Source of the DNA: Chromobotia macracanthus
Lineage: Eukaryota; Chordata; Actinopteri; Cypriniformes; Botiidae
Reading direction: 5' to 3'
NCBI GenBank assembly: GCA_036877525.1
Contig: JAZGTH010000007.1
Coordinates: 7,377,501-7,441,500 of the forward strand
Length of the DNA: 64,000 nt
Numbering within the stretch: position 1 is the stretch's first letter; every line of letters starts with the position of its first letter. Below the pieces are notes generated by a model, which did no database searches, was not told where the DNA came from, and was given only the letters and a program-made list of their open reading frames with translations. Positions 39,086 to 51,563 of this stretch are shown piece by piece. Position numbers and translations under genes: made by a program.

Positions 39086-40670
39086 TTACATATTAGTTTT
39101 GTTCTGAAACCTAGTTAGCTGCCGTTGTAGTGAGCATTGTAAGGATTTATAAGCATGACAGCTGCTCCAGAAGCAGTAATATTCACTGGAAACCACTGAC
39201 ACAGGTTGTGTTCTAGTAACCAAAGTGCCTGAAGTTCTTACTGTACGCAGCTGAATTTCACAAAATCAAAAGTTATGCAGTTACACTGCAGCTTTATTTA
39301 CTGCGTACATTAAATGCACAACAAACACTACCATCATTTATAAATACTTTACAGTTTAAAAAACACATTATTCAACTTTATTAGCATGATTTCTGTTCCT
39401 GTAGTTATTCCCAGGATGACAAACAGCCAGCCAGTCTTGCTGGAATATGTGTCACCAGACCTGAGGCTGTAGTCAGTTCAAAGCATCCTTACAGTACCTT
39501 CAGGATTATGTGTGAGACAGAGAAAGAGAGCATCACAATCTGCTTTAAAGTGTTTAAATAGCTTCATCATGTCTTGGTTGCTCTATCAAACCATTAATGT
39601 GTGTACACTGCAATTCCTCCCTGAAATATCTCATTGTTAGATGTTAAGATGTTTTTTCATGAGCATGAAAACAAATCAAGTTACAATTAAAGAACAATCA
39701 ATATTACTTTTCTCCCATCCTCACGCTCTCTCTTCCCATCCTTTCCTACATTTCTCTTGTTACCTCTTGTTTGTGTTCTGTTGAGACTCTTTCTCATTAA
39801 TACAGTGTTGTCCCAGCAGCCCTGTTACAGTGTTAAGCATCTTTAACATAAATGGTTTCTGGCAGTGACGGATCAATGCACCCCCACACCTGTCGAGGCC
39901 TGTTGGGCAGCCGCCACCCTGTCAACTGATGGCTCTCACTATCCCCTTAATTGATACCGTCTGAATCGTCATGGAAACTGTATCAGTATCTCCCATGGAT
40001 GGATCGCTGCTGTCCATCTTCATTACCAGCAGAGTCTTCCACTCTGCACCACAATCTTCCTTTAGGGCAAAGAGAATTTATCAGCTTCTCTCTCCATCTC
40101 CGACTCTCCCACTGATTCTGTTTTTCCTTTCTCAAACCCTTAGCTTCACATTCGACTTCTACTCCCTCTCACCCTCTTTTGCTCACTTCTCTTTGCTTTG
40201 AACTCCCTTCCCCAACCTTCTTCATCCCAATGCCTTTTCTAGAAACCTTCAGCTCTGAAAGAACCACTCAAGAGAATCAGCATAGCATCCCACAACTTTC
40301 TTGGCTTTCATGTGTTTGTTCATAATGACATTTTTTGTGCTTAGTTTCACTGCAACATTATAAGACCTTCAGCCTGCCTCTCAAGTACATCTATGCATCT
40401 GACAGCACCTAGACAATTGAGCTTACACTGCGACATACAACATAATCTGTCTCAAGGGGAACAAGTCTTGTGACCAAAAGAGAAATTTCTGGTTTCATAG
40501 GCATCTGTTGACCAGTGAGACAGGTCAAATTGTGCTTTTTGTAAGTGTAATTCGCTATATTCCTGTTTCATTTCAAACGGACACTGTTTTTCTATGCCCT
40601 TAAACAAATTGTATGTTTTCCTCATTGGCAGACACTCCTTCAGATCTTTCTCTATTGTGCGTTCTCTTGC

Positions 40671-40717
40671 ACAGTGAGTCGCTTTGGATGAAAACAACTG
40701 CTAAATGCATAAATGCC
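40671..40717 (+). mobile_element. SINE tail fragment
   Basis: GTGAGTCGCTTTGGATGAAA followed by ACTGCTAAATGCATAAATG matches the tail of the SINE at 21.0 kb (TTGCTTTGGATAAAAACATC, then TGCCAAATGCATAAATG). The tRNA-like head is missing, so this is a 5'-truncated copy, as is typical of incomplete reverse transcription. Confidence 0.75.
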
Positions 40718-42907
40718 TAGTGAGTAGGCCCCCAAAGACTCTGATGCATAGCCTGCTATTTTTTATTCTACAATGTGTGATCCATCCACACTGATCAGAG
40801 TCCACACGCCATAATTTAATTCTGTGCTGTTTAAAGAGAGGAGGAAAGAATGCAAAATAATATTCTCTTTGCCCTTACAAGCAGTTAAATGCTAAATTAC
40901 CAACAGGGCAAGCTTTAAAAGCAACCTACTTGTATCCAGTCCGACTAAGGAATTTTAGAAGATTCTTTGCAGGTAGACGACATTTTAAAATCAAATTGCA
41001 AAATACAATGTATGTTTTTGAATTCCACAGATTTGCAAAAAGGCCAGTCAAGGGTTTAATGAGGGTCGTGTGGCACCATGATTTGTCTTAATTATAGGAG
41101 TATTGATATTAATCAAAATTTGAAACAATCTTGTTTACAGACAGCCTTTAATCTAGCCCTTAAAGCAATGTCAATTTGCTCCATGCTCAAAATACCAGTG
41201 ACAACAGTGTTGTGACTCTGTGGTACCTGGATGTTCTGATTTGATCAATGGTTGGAAGTTTGCTTGAAGAGTCTAAGAACCACTGACCTACAATATTCTT
41301 CAGTCTTTCTCCCAGGAGTCTCTATGTAGTGCACCTTATCTTTCTTCCAGGGCTCACAGGCTTTGAGCTACTAATTCATTTACCAGAGATTGGTCTGCTC
41401 ACTTATTTTCCATCCCAGTGCACAAGCAATAGACCTTGCTCTATGACATTCACAGACACAATGGAAGATTGATGAACCACATTTGTTTCTTAAGCATTCA
41501 TATCCAAGATGATTTCATAAGGGTTTGGTAATTAATTAGCTCTGAAGTGATGCTCAAGGTCAGTATATATAGCACTGTCTCACAATATCTACAGAGGGCC
41601 TCTTCAGTACAAACACACAGTCACAGTTTGGAACAGAGCCACCCTAGTGAGCTGTCTGTGTAACCAGCAGTTCAGATATGAAGGCTGTTCCTAAAGGTGT
41701 AGGCTGATACATTACCTTCATTTTGCTAAAGAAAGGCAGTATTGCATATATCCTTTGGATAGAAAGAAATCCCAGAATGCATTGTGGCATGCTCTGAACC
41801 AGATTTAATAAACCATATCTGGAAAACTTAACTGATGGCCCTTCAAGTGTCATTTTGCATATTTTAAAACATCATTTGCGCTCATACTCCTTTTTTAGAC
41901 CTCTTATAACAGCACTTTCAACCCTCAAATACATGTCCTTTTTCATCACCAGCTGTCTGAATAAATGATGTGTCTTTAATAATTCCCCCCCACATATACA
42001 TCAGCATCTGGTGATGTCAGATTTTTAGCTGATTTCAGACGTAAGCTTTATTTACATAGTTTTTTAGAGAGGCAGTTTGTGTTTATTAAATGTCAATCTT
42101 TCCTCACCGAAGATGCGCATGAATGTGTAACAGCTGATAAGACAAAGACACAATCACACACATTTGCAAAGTACTCCCTCTGCTGTCACATGACAGGTAA
42201 CTGGAGAGAAACTTTAGACTTTGTCACCCTTCTTTCATTCGTAATTGGTGAGTGTGACTGACCTCTGACCTCCAGTGGGTGTTCAGTCCCTGAGCAAAGT
42301 CATGTTGAGATGCCACCTCAATGTTTCCACCCCTTTTGACTTTGTGAACTAGTTGTTTTGCTGCTTTATAAACTTCTAACTTTAGTGTCCATGAGGCCTG
42401 AAGGTAAACTGACGAGAGCATTAAACAGATGCTGTGCAACACAGCCAGCCACAGTCTGTTCCATATTCTTGCCTCAGCCAAAACAAAGACATTGGATTTA
42501 ATTAATTGCTTGTCTCCCTGTGCATATAAACACATGCCACTATGCCCACTCTTGTAGGCCTCAGCAAATGCACGTGCATGGATTTCTAATGACAGATAGC
42601 ATTCGCAATGATATCCCAGGGCCGTTCTTGCTGTGCCGCAGATATTTTTTAAATGTTTTGGTTGTTTGTTTATATGACAACGGCATTTTATGGTCCTGAA
42701 AAAGCAAACTGTTGACAGAGTCTGTGGAAATGATGACGTCATGCATGGATATTACGTGTATGGTCTCTAGGCATGCACAGTATGCTGCTATCACTGTGGA
42801 AAAGGGGAAATGCAATTGGCATGCATAATCAGCGTTTATGCGAATCTCTGTAAATGCAGATCGTTTTGACAACGTTGTAGTGTGTATGCAAAACTTTTCA
42901 AAAGCGC

Positions 42908-43017
42908 TGTCCCTGCAGCTCAATTGCTAGAGCATTGCTTTAGCAGCGCCAAGGTTGTGGGTTTGAATGCCCTTCAAGTCGCCTTTAAGAAAGCATCTGC
43001 CAAATGCGTAATGCAAA
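42908..43017 (+). mobile_element. tRNA-derived SINE, short degenerate copy
   Basis: The A box GCAGCTCAATTGCTAGAGC and B box GGTTGTGGGTTTGAATGCC are followed almost directly by an abbreviated tail (AAGTCGCCTTTAAGAAAGCA, then TCTGCCAAATGCGTAATG). The middle region seen in the 21.0-kb copy is deleted. Same strand as igsf3. Confidence 0.75.
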
Positions 43018-43621
43018 GACAAATCTTTTCTGTTATTCACTTCATCGTTGTTGTGTAAATGTCCCCTAAGTTAAAGGATGGACACGTCAATGTAAAGTGG
43101 GGAATTAAAAGATGGCGGAGGCCTGGAACACATCTGTGCACTCCCTGCCCAAGCACAGATCCACATAATTACCATAGACCTAATTGCATTGTAGGAGACA
43201 GCTGCAAATCTTTTTCAACACAAAAGAATCAGAGATGTATCAGCCTCATTAGCATAGATATTAGGCTTCCATTATGTTTCCGTAACAGACAAAGGGCAGC
43301 AGTGCTGAAACACTGCAGGGAGGATCTGCTTAAACTGCTCTCCTGAGAGAATACAACCTCCCACCCCTCCAGAAAAACAGGCAATCTGTTTCACTGGGAT
43401 TAAGCACATTTCAACCTTAATGTGACACATTGCAGGGTGTCCTGCTTGGATTAGCAGGCTAGGCTAGCGGAAGAGCCATCGGGTTTGGAGGTATAAGCTG
43501 GTGTTTGGTGTGGTTGGTTTAGACAGGTATTGCTGTATAAAATCCTATAAAATCCACTTCACAGTCAATAATGTCATTTTTAATTGTTTATTAGCACAAA
43601 GCTGTATTCAGTTATCTACAT

Positions 43622-43918
43622 GGCCCAGTTTACACCTTGTATAAAGAACCATCTCAAGTTATCCATTCACATGTGGTCAGGCAAGACGTCCTGTGACCAC
43701 TCTGGTTTTAAGGTGTTCAGATTTCAGTGTCTGGTTGACAGGTAAATAAGTTGTCCTTAATGTACTGTAGCCAATCACACATCAGTATGGGTTAGAGTTT
43801 ACACTGTGACCTCTGAATGTGGTTTGACTTATCCAGTCACAGATGCTTTGAAACCCGTTTACACTTGTATCTAGTTTTGTAGAAGAAATGGATCTTAATA
43901 TTAGGTGTAAACGGGACC
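43622..43918. mobile_element. Non-autonomous DNA element with GGCCCAGTTTACACCT ends
   Basis: The left end GGCCCAGTTTACACCTTGTA and the right end read on the minus strand, GGTCCCGTTTACACCTAATA, are terminal inverted repeats, continuing into TAAAGA / TTAAGA. The interior holds further words such as GTTTACACT (about 43798) and GTTTACACTTGTAT (about 43857). This resembles an abundant fish element beginning 'gcccgtttacacctggtatta'. There is no coding potential; the superfamily is uncertain (possibly hAT). Confidence 0.75.
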
Positions 43919-46900
43919 TCGGTTATCTTATCTCAGTTCAGCTCTTTCACCATGTGCACAGTCTTCCATTTTCTTTTTCCCCATTTTAATTGCCTCTCTT
44001 CAGTATGTTGTACTTTCTACCTGCTAAATGTTACACTCCTCTCCTAGATGGTCTTCTCCTCTCAGACGCTCTGCTGCCTGCTCTTTCCATCTATAATGAT
44101 TATCCACCTCCATGTGTGACTTCTCCACTTAAAGGCACTTAACATTGGCAAGGCAGTGAATGAACCTTCTCTCTGTCGTTGTCAAAAAAAAAGAGCATTC
44201 CGAAAAGACTTTTATGTTTACAGGTACATCTCAACCATTTCTCAGGCTCCACTCATGCTCTGGTTAATAGATGTACTTTTGAAACTCATGAATATGCATG
44301 AACTGGGATATGATGTTGCGAGTGATTGGCAGTCATAAGGACACTTCATCTGTCAGTGGGGGTTGAAATTAGTAGGTACCTATTAACTGTTCATCTCTAA
44401 TGACTGCTTGTGATTTTGTGTCATCAACAGAACTCCTAAAAGATAATTTTAATAATGGAATAAAAAACAATTCGTAAATTCAAGTCCCATCGCAAGTCAC
44501 GTAGATGTTTGTTGTTTTTTATATTCTTAATTTATGTTTTATTAAGGAAAACTGGGAAAACACTGTTGTCTCAATTTTGTCATGCAGTAATTCTCCAGGA
44601 CAGAGCCTTTGGATAAGATTTTCTACAAAAATCTAACTTGTGGATGCACTCTTTTGACTTACAATGCCCAGTTATTGAATTCTAATTCAAAAATTGTTTT
44701 TCGTTTTTCTGCCATCTGAATTTTCTTCATCTGCAGGAGAGCAGCATTAGGAGTTTGCCCTATCCTTCAGTAACAGGCTCTTGTACTTCAGTAACAAAGC
44801 TAGTATTACTTTGTGATGCGCAAAACAATCCACATTGAAAATAGATCAGTCCCTCTTTATGGGATAATTCAGAAGTATATTGAAACAGCAGGTGCTGCCC
44901 ACAGCCAAAAATAGAACAAGGCATTTCTTCTGATGCTTGGAAATATGTTCATTTTAGGTTCAGGTTTTGTTGTTTCAGAATTAGTCATTTTTGTTGTTGT
45001 TATTTATTAATAACTGCTGTTAGATTTTGTAGGAGATTTTGCTGTTAGATTTTGTGTTGAATTCTAAAATGCACAATTAGTTCTTTATTTTCCAAAGATC
45101 AAGAACTGATTCCTTATATGGCCCCTAAAATCTGTACCATGTTCTATACGGATTAAAATTGCTGTTGATAAATGCTTATGTTGCAATGTTGCAAATAAAC
45201 GTCTTTATTATTGTTCTTTACAGGAAGGCTGCATTATCTTTGAAGATTATGGGTCTTGTAATAAATCATTTATCAATAAATAAACCAAATAAAAGCATCT
45301 TTATCTCGGCAGCACAGTGTGTTGTCAATTAACTTGGGCTAACAAATTGGACACACGCAGGAGGAGGGAACACAGCGAGCTGTCTTCTTAGAAAATCACA
45401 AATGCACTCAAAACGTTTTCTCTGTTTGCTTTTCTGCTGCCAGCCTCCCCCTCCACCTCCCTATTTCTGAGAGCCGCCACAAACTGACTCTAATCAGGCT
45501 CTGAGCTTTTTAAATGTGCTGCTTGATTTGCTTCATTTTATTGCAATCGTCTTTCTCTTTTTTCTCTCTCTCTTGCTTTTTCATACATTTATTGATTTTC
45601 CCAATTCGATTTACAACAGAAAAGAAATGCTTTGCAGTTTTGTCAAGAACGAATGCCTTGTTTAATTAGATTGTTTCATCATGCCTGGTGGAGTCAGAGA
45701 AGATTCTGTCAGAATTTAATTGGTTCCTTCACTTTGAGACATTCAGAAGACCTCACAAGAGCCCAGACATCACCCTGTGTCATACGTATAGGAAGAGAAT
45801 GATGGGAAAACTACACAGTTTCACAAGAGTACACATGTATTTTTACTCTTGTATATATTCCTGAGGGGATAATCTTATCTCTTACCTGATTGGATAACAA
45901 CTCTCTGGCGCTATTAAAAGAATAGCTGTGCCTATACGACAGAATGTGCAATGACCATTGGACATAATTTCTGTCTGCTCTGCTCTTTTCTTTATTAGAA
46001 AATTGAATGGGTATAAAGAGTGGTGTATTCATCTACATCATCTCCTGCTTCTCTCATGCCCAAGAATAGATCGGACCAGAATTGAGTTCAGAAGGGAGAA
46101 AGCAAATGTATCAAATTGTGTTCACAATTTGTATTGCTTTACTGGTGCCTAGCAAACTGAACAAAGCCTCGACTTCGAGCCGCCATGCATAACTGTCTGA
46201 TCTCAAAGTCTGAATAAATAACCTTGTTAATCTGCGCAATAATGTATGAAATGTGTAGTCACATAACAGTATTAGGTGCTTTGAAAATGCCATTGTGTTT
46301 GTAAACATGCTTTTCTAAGTACCTATGTATCACTGAATGCACTTGTGATCAGTCACAAGTTAATAAATCCTCCAGACAAAACACGTTTTATTCTGTTTTC
46401 AGCTGCAGTTTTGGAGACTAAAGAAATTCAAATGAGAAGGAAAACTAAGACGTGTGCTGTGACAATCCCAACCACTGATGCGTTTGCTTTTGAGGATTGT
46501 CGAGTGATTCTCCTGTGATTAGCTGCTGCCGTTCTGGAGGAGTGGCTGTCAAGAGTTTGAGAGAATCTTCAGTGTGCACCCAGCCAATAACAGTTCATTT
46601 TATTCATCATACAGGCTTTTTCATACTAAAAATTATATAAACACTACAATATCTGTAGTATTTTTAATTTACTTTTGTTTTTTGTTTGTTTGTTTTGGGT
46701 TTGCATTTTTTACTCTTTAATCCAAAGATTTTTACAGTTGGTTGTTTCGATGATGGCTTTTTTTCTACTTGTAATACTAAGAAACTGTAAAACAGTAAAA
46801 GTTGTTAATCACAGTTTGTTTTATTTGTCTATCGTGATTATTTTGGGTATGTTGTTACCTGTAGCAGTGAGAAGCATGTTAAATTAGCACTAGTTGGCTA

Positions 46901-47855
46901 CATACCAAATTTTAACACACAAACAGACAAGGAACAGTTTTCTTTATAAACATCACTTTTATTTAGTGAGGGGTACTGACCCAGGGATTGCTTTTTGTCA
47001 GTATTGTTGGACTCTTCTGTTTTGAAGCTGAACAGTAGACTTATTAACTATGATTTCTCTGTTGCAACACATTCAGCCCTTTACAGAAAAGACAATTTCA
47101 TATGTGTAAAAACACAAGATCACGTGAAAAACGTCACCATGTTTCACATGTATAGGTTTCTCATGGGATTCACATGAAAAATGTTCCACACAAAACACCT
47201 CTGATAATTGGTTTTGAAATGCATGTCTTTTCTGTAAGGGGTGCATGAAAATCTCTTGGCTTGATAGCAGATATTATGAGTACGGTATGTCACATATCTG
47301 GCACGTGAAATACATGCCTTAACTATTTCTCAGTTTTCTCATAGGCATATTTAGTATGTTTATGTATAACATTTTAGTACTGTATGTTTACTGTATATAA
47401 CAGAATGTATGGTTATGTTTCCCCTACAAGGACTATGAAACAAAGCCCATTCCATATGTTTAATAAGAAAATTAAGCCTTGATTGAGACACAAAGCCTTG
47501 AAATGAAATGGCAACCCTTGCAGAATATAGTGTGTTAAATAGGCAAGATTTGACATTATACAGCTTTGCTGCAGGGATTGTGTTTTTGGCCCACTAGTTA
47601 GAAGCATGACATTGTTCATGCCACTGTTATTCTGGACACAGTCCAAGCACAGTGCTGAATCATAGGACTTTGCTAGAAGTGCAGAAATGCTTAGTGGGGA
47701 TTACTGGAGCCGAAGTGTCAGTGGAAAATTGGATTTTTAGCAAAGAGCCATTTAAGAAGAAAATAATAAAATAAGAAGTTTAACAGATGCTCATTTATTT
47801 TTAGGAAGTATACATGTTTTTGAAAGAAACGTGCATATAAAGTTTTACCAAAGAG

Positions 47856-47879
47856 GTGTGTGTGTGTGTGTGTGTGTGT
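47856..47879 (+). repeat. (GT)n microsatellite
   Basis: Twelve uninterrupted GT units in the domain 5-6 intron, about 730 bases upstream of the domain-6 exon. Confidence 0.95.
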
Positions 47880-48608
47880 CTGGACAAGGGGGAGGGGGTG
47901 ATATTGTAGCATATGTTTAATGCGTTTGACAGTGTGCCTGAACCATTTGCATGTTCCCATGCCACCAATAGCGGGAACGCACATGTAAGACATCTGCTCT
48001 CTTTACTTTTAAGTGCTTATGTGCATCTGTTTGTTGCACATATTTAGTGATCCACATTTGTAAGTGCACGAGACCTAGTATATGTAGGTGTGAAAGTGTG
48101 TTTGCCTTGTCTCTCTTCTTTAGTGTGTTTTCTTAAGCCTCTGTGGTGCTCGTAAATCCACTCATAGTGTGAAATAGCAGCCTTTGCCCATGGCGGTCAC
48201 ACCTGATGCACCTGTAGGTAATTCAATATGAATCTGCCGGATCCCAGCAGCCTGTAATCCTAAGAGTGTTTTTCTAACATCTTATTTCTGCCTCTGTCTG
48301 GCACAACCCATACCAGCATACCCTCAGTAACAACACAAATCCACCCTGATTAAAGGCCTGTTCACACCAAGGCCAAATGTTTGTTTGTTGTGAATAAGAT
48401 TTTGAATCAAGAAAGCTTGTAACACAGACATAAATCCTGTCTTATTTGAACCATGTCTGTTGTACAGGAGTTTGTTTTTTGTGTTGGTGTAAATAGACCT
48501 TTCGTTTCACATTTTCATTTTGTATTTGGTGTGAAAAAAATCTAAACTGTTGTAATTCCCCAGCATTCATTGTTCTAACTATATTCTTCATACTTTTTCC
48601 TCTTTCAG

Positions 48609-49019
48609 TGAGTAAACTAAAGGTGCACAAGTCCAACCAGAGCCTGCAGTTTCTGGAGGACAATCGGGTGCGTGTCAACTGTTCCATCACCTCTCAAACC
48701 AGCCCTGAGTCCCAGCATGCCGTGCTGTGGTATGCCCGGAAGGCTGAGCCAGGAGAACCTGACGAGCTGCTGTTGAAGATCGAGCACTCAGGAGCTTTCG
48801 AGTATGGAGCATACGCAGAAGAGGAACGTCTGCGCAGCCGTGTGCAATCAGAAAGGCTCTCTCCTCGGCTGTACGGCCTCACGTTGCACCGTGCCGAGAC
48901 CAGCGATTCCGGAACATACTACTGCTTTGTGGAGGAGTGGCTTATGGACCCTGATGGAGCCTGGTACCGCCTGGCACAAGACTACTCTGGCTTCACACAT
49001 GTGGCAGTGAGGCAGCCAG
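48609..49019 (+). CDS. igsf3: igsf3 exon encoding Ig V-type domain corresponding to mammalian domain 6
   Basis: An internal exon of 137 codons, acceptor CTCTTTCAG, donor CCAG|GTAAGA, phase 1 at both ends. It encodes (V)SKLKVHKSNQSLQFLEDN with Cys25 (VNC), core Trp41 (AVLWY), and Cys106 in the motif SDSGTYYC. The EWI position reads VEEWL, so Glu-Trp is kept with Leu in third place. Candidate sequons are Asn10-Gln-Ser and Asn24-Cys-Ser. SGAFEYGAYAEEERLRSR closely follows the mammalian domain-6 pattern (SAFEYGTYAEEEGLRARL), so I assign domain 6 rather than domain 7. The next exon, 2.5 kb downstream, resembles domain 8, so a domain 7 equivalent appears absent. The 62-68-codon frames overlapping on other frames are shadows. 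Confidence 0.93.
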
Positions 49020-51563
49020 GTAAGAATGTGGTTGCAATATGTACAGTGGCCCCCAACTAACAGAGTTGGCCTCCATTCCTATGGCAGACTCCGGAGCCAT
49101 TGAGATTCAGTTGTAGGTGTACGTGACAGTCCCATGGGCTCATCGGGCCATCTGGCACAGGGGGAATCGGAAAGAGCAGCATGCAAATATTCTCCCCCTG
49201 AAACCACCATGGACCTCAGCCATCGTTAGCCTCATGCCTACCCAAGCTGAATCATTCATCAGCATGTGTATCTTTACCTTATGGGGGGAAAAAGATAAAA
49301 AGACTCAGAGCTTTTGTGCGCATACTCCCCCAAAGCGAGCTTATAGGGTATTGGTCCCCCGGGGGAGCCTTCCCACATGGTGCCCAGACCTTTCCACTCA
49401 CACTCTGCCCACAGTCCAGACAGCAAGGGGGAGTCCGAAATCTAGTAACAGTCGCAATCACGGCTGATAGCAGCCGGAGCCCAGGGGCCTTATTCATAAA
49501 CCCATCTGAGTGCCACACAGCTGCTGTTCTGCTATTCACCCCGTGCAGCCACCCATGAAGACCCTTCTGTAAACTCCCTCAACTATTAATTCTTTTTCTC
49601 TTTTCCATGCCACACCCGTAGGGCAATTAGTGTCCATCTTTGTCCAGTGATATCACAACCTTGCTCTTGCCCCTCTGTATTTAGGTCTAGATTGGCTCAG
49701 ATGACTGTATGGATGAGGTTTGTGCTACTGTGATGCCATCTGGGCTCTTGTTAGAATTGTTTGAGCCAGTTCTGCACAGAATTGATCACTGGTGATTACT
49801 GCCAGGTGCATGCTGGGTAGAAATACTGTACGAATTTGCTTAGTTTATAGAGAGGGCATGAGACGTGCTCAGTAGCTTAGAAAATCTGAATTGGTCTTGT
49901 CTAAAATGTTAGTCCCTTAAAGCTAATGTTTTTAATATGCCAGAACTAATAGTATAAGTTCTGTATAGAAGGTGATTTTAGTAACATTTCTGAAATCCGG
50001 ACTTTAGTTTAACTGAAAATGCATTTGAAAGACTTTGATTTTAATTAAATTAATTAGTAGGTACATTGGGTCGTGTTTATCTTGATATAAAAGCTGTGTT
50101 ATTTCAATAAGATTTAATCATCAGCAGCATAGAATGACAAGATACGTGCTTGCATAGCTTTCCATTCCATTATGAGAAGTGAGAATTGTTTTGTTTAATT
50201 TACTGACTGTAGCCGACTGCTCTCATCTACATTCAATGCATTTGGCATTGTAAGCAAGCGTAGTGTTTCAAAGCCGAGCAATGGGGAAGTCATATGTGTT
50301 TCCTTCTCCACATCATACAGAGAAAGACCCAACCTGACACCCTCATCAACTACCCCACACACGGGTCATCGACTTACCGCTGTTGCGCAGACACGTTTTG
50401 TTGTGTAGTTTGTCCTCTGGTCCATTAAGCAAGTAGCTTTAGATGCACAGGTGGCCAAGACATCTGCTCCTCTGAGTTCAACAAGGTCACAAAAGTGAGT
50501 TCTGTCTGAGCAAATAAACTTTGTTAGTTTGAACTGGTCATATAACAATATAAAAAATTAATTATCTAGACACATTTGCATAGATAAACTGATAGTTTTA
50601 TAAGCTATTTTTGGATATCACCTTATAGCTGCTTCATTTTCTTTACATTTTCCCAAGTGTGCAGTATTTAATCGGCATTTCAGCACTGCTTAACTAGAGC
50701 TGTCTTTTATGAATCTCATATAGATGTGCTTGAAAACTCTCCAATTTTATTTCCCTGGAGATGTGGGAAAGGATCATATCACCTTCCCGGTGCATCGTTG
50801 CCTGAAATAGCTTCCATATATATGTATTTACGAAATGATGGTAGATGAAAAGTTCACCACCTCCTAATCTGCCATCTTCAGAGTCAAATTGCACAGCTTT
50901 CACATGAGCACAAGATAAGAGGAGCCCTTAAAGTTAGCAAAAGAAATATACAAGTCTTATTTTTAGCCTGATCTCAGATTTGAAGAATTTTGCGACTTCT
51001 CGCGCAAAATGTGATGATCCTCACCTTCATTTGAGAGTGACTGAACAGCAAATTCCCTCAATAAGATGTGCAAGGCCCCACAGAAATTAGCTTGAGAATG
51101 GAGAGGTTGTTTTTAGGTTGTATCAGAATATGAAACTACATTTATGAAACTAAATATGAAACTTATTTAGTTAAAGACCTTAATAATTTGACCAGTGCAG
51201 TTTATTGTTGTTTTTTCTGTCCGAACAGGGTGCTTGGACAGATAGACTTTAGTAGCTCACAGCTGTAAACCATGGTTTCTGTTGTTAGACAGACACAGAA
51301 ACTGTAGTGTTTAGGGGAGGGGCATTCTCATCTTTTTAAATGCATTTCTTAAAAGTCAACTTTTAGAAGTACCCTACCATATAAGTAGGTGGTTTCATAC
51401 ATGTACGAAATGCCACAAAATGTCAATATTATGTAGTCTATACCAATTACTTTACAACAGATGCTTTCCAAGTCTGTGGAAGACCCAATGGATCAAATAA
51501 ATACTAAGACTGCTGCTTTTTCACAAATGTTATCATGGTTCTGATTATCGGTTTTGTTTGCAG
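49020..51563. other. igsf3: igsf3 intron between the domain-6-like and domain-8-like exons
   Basis: A 2.5-kb intron in which a domain-7 exon would be expected by comparison with mammals. I found no Cys-Trp-Cys Ig pattern or EEW motif in any frame. The first 500 bases (about 49045-49560) are GC-rich and stop-poor on both strands but do not read as Ig or any protein I recognise. The remainder is AT-rich and featureless. Confidence 0.75.

Larger units (their letters stand above)
32074..48608. other. igsf3: igsf3 16.5-kb intron between Ig domains 5 and 6
   Basis: The largest visible intron, from CCTG|GTGAGT to CTCTTTCAG. It holds two MITE-like elements (35561-35770 and 43622-43918), a SINE tail (40671-40717), a SINE copy (42908-43017), a weak SINE-like A box (about 39050), a diverged repeat-like stretch (about 34625-34790) and a TG microsatellite (47856-47879). 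A small GC-rich block follows a good pyrimidine tract and CTGCAG at 33657. The longest open frame, 172 codons on the minus strand (42742-42224), has no recognisable domain. I found no Ig-like exon. Confidence 0.8.
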
